This document shows positions 9,801-11,626 of a DNA stretch of 11,626 nt, one piece after another. This stretch comes from Saliniplasma sp051745305 (GTDB taxonomy: Archaea; Thermoplasmatota; Thermoplasmata; Halarchaeoplasmatales; Halarchaeoplasmataceae). The notes under the pieces were generated by a model. The model was not told the DNA's origin, made no database searches, and saw only the letters and a program-made list of their open reading frames with translations. Location of the stretch: NCBI GenBank assembly GCA_051745305.1, contig JBNJDY010000049.1, positions 1 to 11,626 on the forward strand, written 5' to 3'. Numbering within the stretch: position 1 is the first letter of the stretch; every line of letters starts with the position of its first letter. The position numbers and the translations under genes are program-made.

Positions 9801-9815
9801 ATCAGATAAGTTCAT
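3888..9815 (-). CDS. Giant membrane-anchored exported protein with PKD and Big_5-like Ig domains
   Basis: A 1,975-residue protein. A short charged N-terminus leads into one hydrophobic helix (about 14-35, after Gly13) and a coiled-coil-like stretch (41-72). This looks like a pilin-like or signal-anchor N-terminus, reminiscent of haloarchaeal DUF7286-type proteins; that likeness is from memory. The next ~730 residues are largely helical and include a Cys/His cluster (C473, H475, H484, C486, C505). Then come a PKD-like domain lacking the motif (803-885), a PKD domain with WDFGDG (923-928 within 886-970), and four Big_5/SbsA-like Ig repeats (about 972-1066, 1067-1169, 1173-1274, 1278-1372), each with a variant of LxLDHxxFxPG. 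The C-terminal part alternates beta-rich segments with two amphipathic helical blocks (about 1554-1642 and 1803-1862). There are many sequons, suggesting glycosylation outside the cell. There is no C-terminal PGF signal. Adhesion or a surface-appendage role is inference. The start ATG 9815 has no Shine-Dalgarno but has a TATA box 28 nt upstream. Confidence 0.92.
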   Translation of the reverse strand: MNLSDDEQREDLGVVSFALLGVLIILLSIFAAAYISRVDRINYENELRNDKISELENSIDNSIDTIENKIKYIGVQSAFKAGVNDGANVSQIFTTRLDEYMDERRSSGEWKHAGTTVKITDHNLTIGPQTASVKEFTPEEDGDVINNDGPGTLNNRNTTFCYEVTGTLNLTASNGGLDLNKRKDIDTTIDVPFPFMKNKMDTFGTNLRGDKSHISRITEYTLTTLAQYRTLNGYGMESLEGNEGSHKATEKIITEKDVEIAVNLALLFEIAYHYRSYDPEHVDSILNNVTHLKRDRLNNLLTTYLSKERIDPGDIITLYHSYSYDDKVIEENESVEMDLKMIVAQTMNALVDQFVLKHLENFKVTPGLDLLFKGVQKAEEIYESVTDFIYGDDEDEINPQQVQVVKEWVRSIFISSGLMDTNLMKNYYGRFDTFDGEKIVGYPNLPEDYKFEDKFFYLSRLEGKEHEWYNYSCGHGELYRKRGHTCDEIIKEGEDEEGNPVKVRCGAEEIKEAHDFRRGQVYIEVKDGPVSFRPVDILEGNDEIWQKFYNEHFKSSVDEDPSGIRSAVKEIIHEFIDELIENDKIEEIIQKYNNIEVDPADEVSFLEDIQVNVDAAIRDVVDHFRKNPDEIANILKSKLHEEGDPKVEDLIYFLNENYDSLVSDDRVHCRGANRTAHMLTDPDSPYYEITKKETSFYIDDVNGKCDFSWMENRSIKRHETSEIIQNGGVFGTVLVNRLAGDIKEQIENLYEEVKKREIHISESDKNVSEKDGLIIQALNDYQYNTSYENQKDTYSTRSGSSYAWIDEITPDPATQGQHTVFFQGNTSSDYREVEWKSNIDGHLSNEIRFNRSARFMSSGEHEITLQVMDKDGMIHEDQKTLFINVPPIAGIEEISPDPATESQDVTFIDSSRDPDGYITETSWDFGDGNSSQGEEVTYNYSEPGIYTVNLTIWDDKGGFDTETRDVLVDDAPRVTDINPDTSDIWDTYTEIEVKFSEPVEPSSFQYSINPHVEFEELWSEKNRTLVLDPVQPYPRETRMHLTIEDVHDVDNGTSSSLFEPINIAWRTEMHGRIADIHPHDLDDFEIQHSIVFVLDESASIRNFDNLITQDWNWTYSWDHNNTHLILDHDEFPPGTQIDLDFNLVEIRSLYDDSSFIRNGQRSFSLTLNTKSLDHPTLISTNPENGNDGVRLDENIRLNFDKPINVSSLELTFSPDVDNLTYTWSSNNKSVLITHDGFSTYQNYSVFIEAECEEGLPLISSEEYETSNPFSFRTDYRSNPTVEQISPKDGTEHYLSNSPIVIQFDKKIRPESLEFSCEPNPGYWEDEWTNGGTILILDHGGFDPGREITFVLENVRDMRGNGLTQEVSINFKISDNGEYIEGNMFQRKLWSFIGGGPYGESLFDLTEEFLTETTSNMILSSEMSNLEYRVPLMTEDNFEYSPLETNSSKELEMLVDFRPGYLQIEDILEISDPSGHHFTEVTTISSRPFKTEWEIIIPDTKVFLDVKQEAPYMLGDEEPAFLSLNETYLLGFGLSISVASGWALEGVEYTRDDIDLSSVLDFLNRIWDLLKEPLSYLLDGLYKVLELFDNIVNRLKEHAASLVEYLGKMVENLVSTTLRSLAETILDNRDRLQDFAATLSLLGINMGIDVYEDGKDKRLPNTDTYRDVYLKLDVNGSALGTTIDLELYVLDNNVIANGSLSSDSMNILWQIDPFARASAPISVYDSWFQSQGQFGKEGDGAILHLEIPEIEKDEEPEKETEEYSTGDVFPALKAVSIPIGPVVVSNFDFGLKISYIDVRNISSDVIRGSINNAFWNTVEYMRDSNFNLDYIVEFVRTFADLLLEELIRFLQSILDSIELFFSCTVNQIDVIISFGLASAEGVLDFIKWIGQQVRHLLQSIVERRPNCNVDSLPSSILEETVLSVEVGLEDASTVGFSVNVPAIASIIGKDLGEWRIEFEVESGNEITLVKGQLVQW

Positions 9816-9838
9816 GACTGGTGTGCTGAAATAAGGGT

Positions 9839-9846
9839 GATATAAA
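9839..9846 (-). promoter_or_regulatory. TATA box for the leaderless giant protein gene
   Basis: TTTATATC on the minus strand is centred about 28 nt upstream of ATG 9815 and is preceded by a purine-rich BRE-like stretch (CGAAAAAGG). The spacing places the transcription start at the start codon, and no ribosome-binding motif is present. Confidence 0.6.
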
Positions 9847-9862
9847 CCTTTTTCGAAGTGAA

Positions 9863-9872
9863 GTTTTATTTA
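9863..9872 (+). promoter_or_regulatory. Possible TATA box for the C/D box sRNA
   Basis: GTTTTATTTA, preceded by the purine-rich GAAGTGAA, is centred about 27 nt before 9895, immediately upstream of box C (9896). It would give an RNA starting at the expected 5' end. The match to a TATA consensus is loose. Confidence 0.3.
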
Positions 9873-9892
9873 CTTGGATTTGATTACAGTTT

Positions 9893-9960
9893 ACTGTGAT
9901 GAAAAACCCTAGCTGAGCTGGTATAAAACCGGCTGTGATGAAGATCTTGAGTGCTGAAAA
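9893..9960 (+). ncRNA. Box C/D guide sRNA candidate; D guide predicted to target C34 of tRNA-Leu(CAA)
   Basis: All four boxes are perfect and in order: C GTGATGA (9896-9902), D' CTGA (9913-9916), C' GTGATGA (9935-9941), D CTGA (9954-9957). From box C to box D is 62 nt, within the usual archaeal size. The D'-C' spacer is longer than usual at 18 nt, but its two halves (9917-9922 and 9928-9933) pair in a 6-bp stem with one G-U, around a 5-nt loop, so boxes D' and C' still come together. The D guide (9942-9953, AGATCTTGAGTG) is 12 nt. Its complement contains ACTCAAGATC, the anticodon loop and flank expected in archaeal tRNA-Leu(CAA). The fifth base before box D (G9949) pairs with wobble C34, so the RNA would direct L7Ae/Nop5/fibrillarin to make Cm34. 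The D' guide is AAAACCCTAG (9903-9912), target unknown. No strong terminal stem is visible. It lies in the gap between two minus-strand genes. Confidence 0.77.
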
Positions 9961-9962
9961 AA
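9957..9962 (-). terminator. T-tract terminator for the 66-residue membrane protein gene
   Basis: Read on the minus strand, six T residues follow the TAG stop codon after 4 nt. This fits an archaeal oligo-T terminator. The tract overlaps the 3' end of the oppositely oriented sRNA candidate. Confidence 0.4.
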
Positions 9963-9966
9963 TAAT

Positions 9967-10167
9967 CTAAGGTTCAACTGTTTCGAAACCTTCTACGGAG
10001 TAAGGTTGTATCACAAGTAGAGCGAAGCCCATCCAAGTCACCAGTAATATAGACAAGAATATATTGTCTGGTCTATAAAGGTGATTTACTAAAATAAGAG
10101 CTACCGGCAATATAACTGATATGAAAAGATACAGCAATGCTTTACCTGTGGATCTTCCTCGTTTCAT
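9967..10167 (-). CDS. Small membrane protein with two helices, unknown function
   Basis: A 66-residue protein with a basic N-terminus (MKRGRSTGK), two hydrophobic segments (about 10-29 and 36-54) separated by HLYRPDN, and a short acidic tail ending VEGFETVEP. By the positive-inside rule the N-terminus is cytoplasmic, with both ends on the same side. I do not recognise the family. The frame is open upstream to an ATG at 10296, but the start at 10167 is preferred: it begins just before the first helix, the extra 43 residues are low in character, and a TATA box sits about 27 nt upstream, giving a leaderless mRNA. It is transcribed divergently from the 16S rRNA gene. A terminator-like T tract follows the stop codon. 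The gene is short, so there is some chance it is not real, although the clear two-helix pattern and promoter spacing argue for it. Confidence 0.6.
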   Translation of the reverse strand: MKRGRSTGKALLYLFISVILPVALILVNHLYRPDNIFLSILLVTWMGFALLVIQPYSVEGFETVEP

Positions 10168-10189
10168 CGTGATTCTTAAAGGTGGGTTT

Positions 10190-10197
10190 GATAAAAA
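10190..10197 (-). promoter_or_regulatory. TATA box for the small membrane protein gene
   Basis: TTTTTATC on the minus strand is centred about 27 nt upstream of ATG 10167. There is no Shine-Dalgarno motif before that ATG, consistent with leaderless expression and with the choice of this start. Confidence 0.5.
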
Positions 10198-10276
10198 CTT
10201 TTTGGGGTGGGCCGGATAAATTTTTGTTAAATTCAAATGTGGTTTTGAGGAGTTTTCAGTAGGTTGTCGGAAACCC

Positions 10277-10283
10277 TTAAATA
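10277..10283 (+). promoter_or_regulatory. Possible distal rRNA promoter (TATA box)
   Basis: TTAAATA preceded by the BRE-like CGGAAACCC (10268-10276) would give a start near 10307, oriented toward the 16S gene. Archaeal rRNA genes often have more than one promoter, but this one is supported only by consensus likeness. Confidence 0.35.
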
Positions 10284-10353
10284 GTTGAAAGAACAATGAT
10301 AAGAATCCGTAAAAGTAATTTAGCTCATATCACTCAAAAGTAAGATGTAGCAA

Positions 10354-10370
10354 TCCAAAAGCATATATAA
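10354..10370 (+). promoter_or_regulatory. Main rRNA promoter: BRE plus TATA box
   Basis: TCCAAAAGC (BRE-like, 10354-10362) is directly followed by ATATATAA (10363-10370), the best TATA match upstream of the 16S gene. Transcription should start near 10391, giving a 16S leader of about 169 nt. Confidence 0.6.
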
Positions 10371-10390
10371 CACTTGCTTTGTGTGATGGG

Positions 10391-10559
10391 AGTGCAATTT
10401 GATGGGGATTCAAGAACCCCGGATTAAATTCCGCGATCTCTTGAATCCGACAGACGTTCAACATGGTGTTTTTTGTTCACCTGCCGATTCAGGAAAAATA
10501 ACCTAAATTTGGATTCAAAAATTATAGGGTAATGTGTAAGGTCTAATCTTTACTCCCAA
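10391..10559 (+). other. 16S rRNA leader (5' external transcribed spacer)
   Basis: This is the stretch between the predicted rRNA start and the mature 16S 5' end. With the promoter area before it, it makes up the only gene-free region longer than 300 bp (10168-10559). It contains a 10-bp stem hairpin (10406-10448), a six-T tract (10469-10474), a small 4-bp hairpin (10480-10493) and a second copy of GGATTCAA (10511-10518). The usual 16S processing stem with bulge-helix-bulge cannot be confirmed because its 3' half lies beyond the window. No tRNA or protein gene is visible here. Confidence 0.55.
10406..10448 (+). repeat. 10-bp inverted repeat forming a hairpin in the 16S leader
   Basis: GGATTCAAGA (10406-10415) and TCTTGAATCC (10439-10448) are perfectly complementary, and a further 4-bp stem (CGGA 10420-10423 with TCCG 10430-10433) can form inside the loop. 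It starts about 15 nt after the predicted transcription start. It may help pre-rRNA folding or processing. The left arm is repeated at 10511-10518. Confidence 0.6.

Positions 10560-11626
<1,067 letters not shown>

Noticed and set aside
9921..9928. TATA-like GTATAAAA on the plus strand
   Set aside because: It falls in the paired D'-C' hairpin of the sRNA candidate and no gene starts about 27 nt downstream.
9938..9970. Ten-codon open frame MKILSAEKII
   Set aside because: It is too short to support, lacks a ribosome-binding site, and its sequence is explained by box C', the D guide and box D of the sRNA candidate.
10168..10296. N-terminal extension of the 66-residue protein from ATG 10296
   Set aside because: The extension runs through a TATA box placed correctly for ATG 10167 and would put a polar stretch before the first helix.
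10469..10474. T6 tract in the 16S leader as a terminator
   Set aside because: It lies between the rRNA promoter and the 16S gene, where termination would block rRNA synthesis; it may affect folding or be incidental.

Overview
The window is archaeal. It ends with the first ~1,070 nt of a 16S rRNA gene that begins with the archaeal 5' motif ATTCCGGTTGATCCTGCC and carries archaeal versions of the conserved internal sites. Four protein genes have a TATA-like box about 27-29 nt upstream of the start codon and no Shine-Dalgarno sequence, the signature of leaderless archaeal transcripts. A surface protein ends in a PGF-CTERM-type sorting signal. The gene set and the unusual 16S suggest a poorly sampled euryarchaeal lineage, possibly within Thermoplasmatota; that placement is inference.

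Layout, left to right: (1) the C-terminal end of a surface protein (2-322, +); (2) a two-gene operon of a DUF3311-like small membrane protein and a sodium:solute symporter (579-2211, +); (3) a BtpA/SgcQ-family TIM-barrel protein on the minus strand, overlapping the symporter tail to tail by 12 bp (2200-2970); (4) a 75-bp divergent promoter region, then a membrane-anchored glycoprotein-like gene (3046-3885, +); (5) a giant 1,975-residue exported protein on the minus strand (3888-9815) with one N-terminal membrane helix, two PKD-type domains, four tandem Big_5-like Ig domains and two long helical blocks; (6) a 151-bp gap that holds a candidate box C/D guide RNA (9893-9960, +); (7) a 66-residue two-helix membrane protein (9967-10167, minus); (8) a ~390-bp region with the rRNA promoter(s) and structured leader; (9) the 16S rRNA gene, cut by the window end.

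The most interesting object is the candidate C/D box sRNA. It has perfect boxes C, D', C' and D. A 6-bp hairpin fills the D'-C' spacer. The 12-nt D guide is complementary over 10 nt to the anticodon loop expected for archaeal tRNA-Leu(CAA), and the N+5 rule places the methylated nucleotide exactly on wobble C34. The second guide (10 nt) has no target that I can identify.

Most of the coding capacity concerns the cell surface: a sortable surface protein, an anchored glycoprotein and a giant Ig/PKD protein, the last two convergent and 2 bp apart. The transporter pair imports a solute I cannot name. The BtpA-like protein is probably a cytoplasmic enzyme of unknown reaction.
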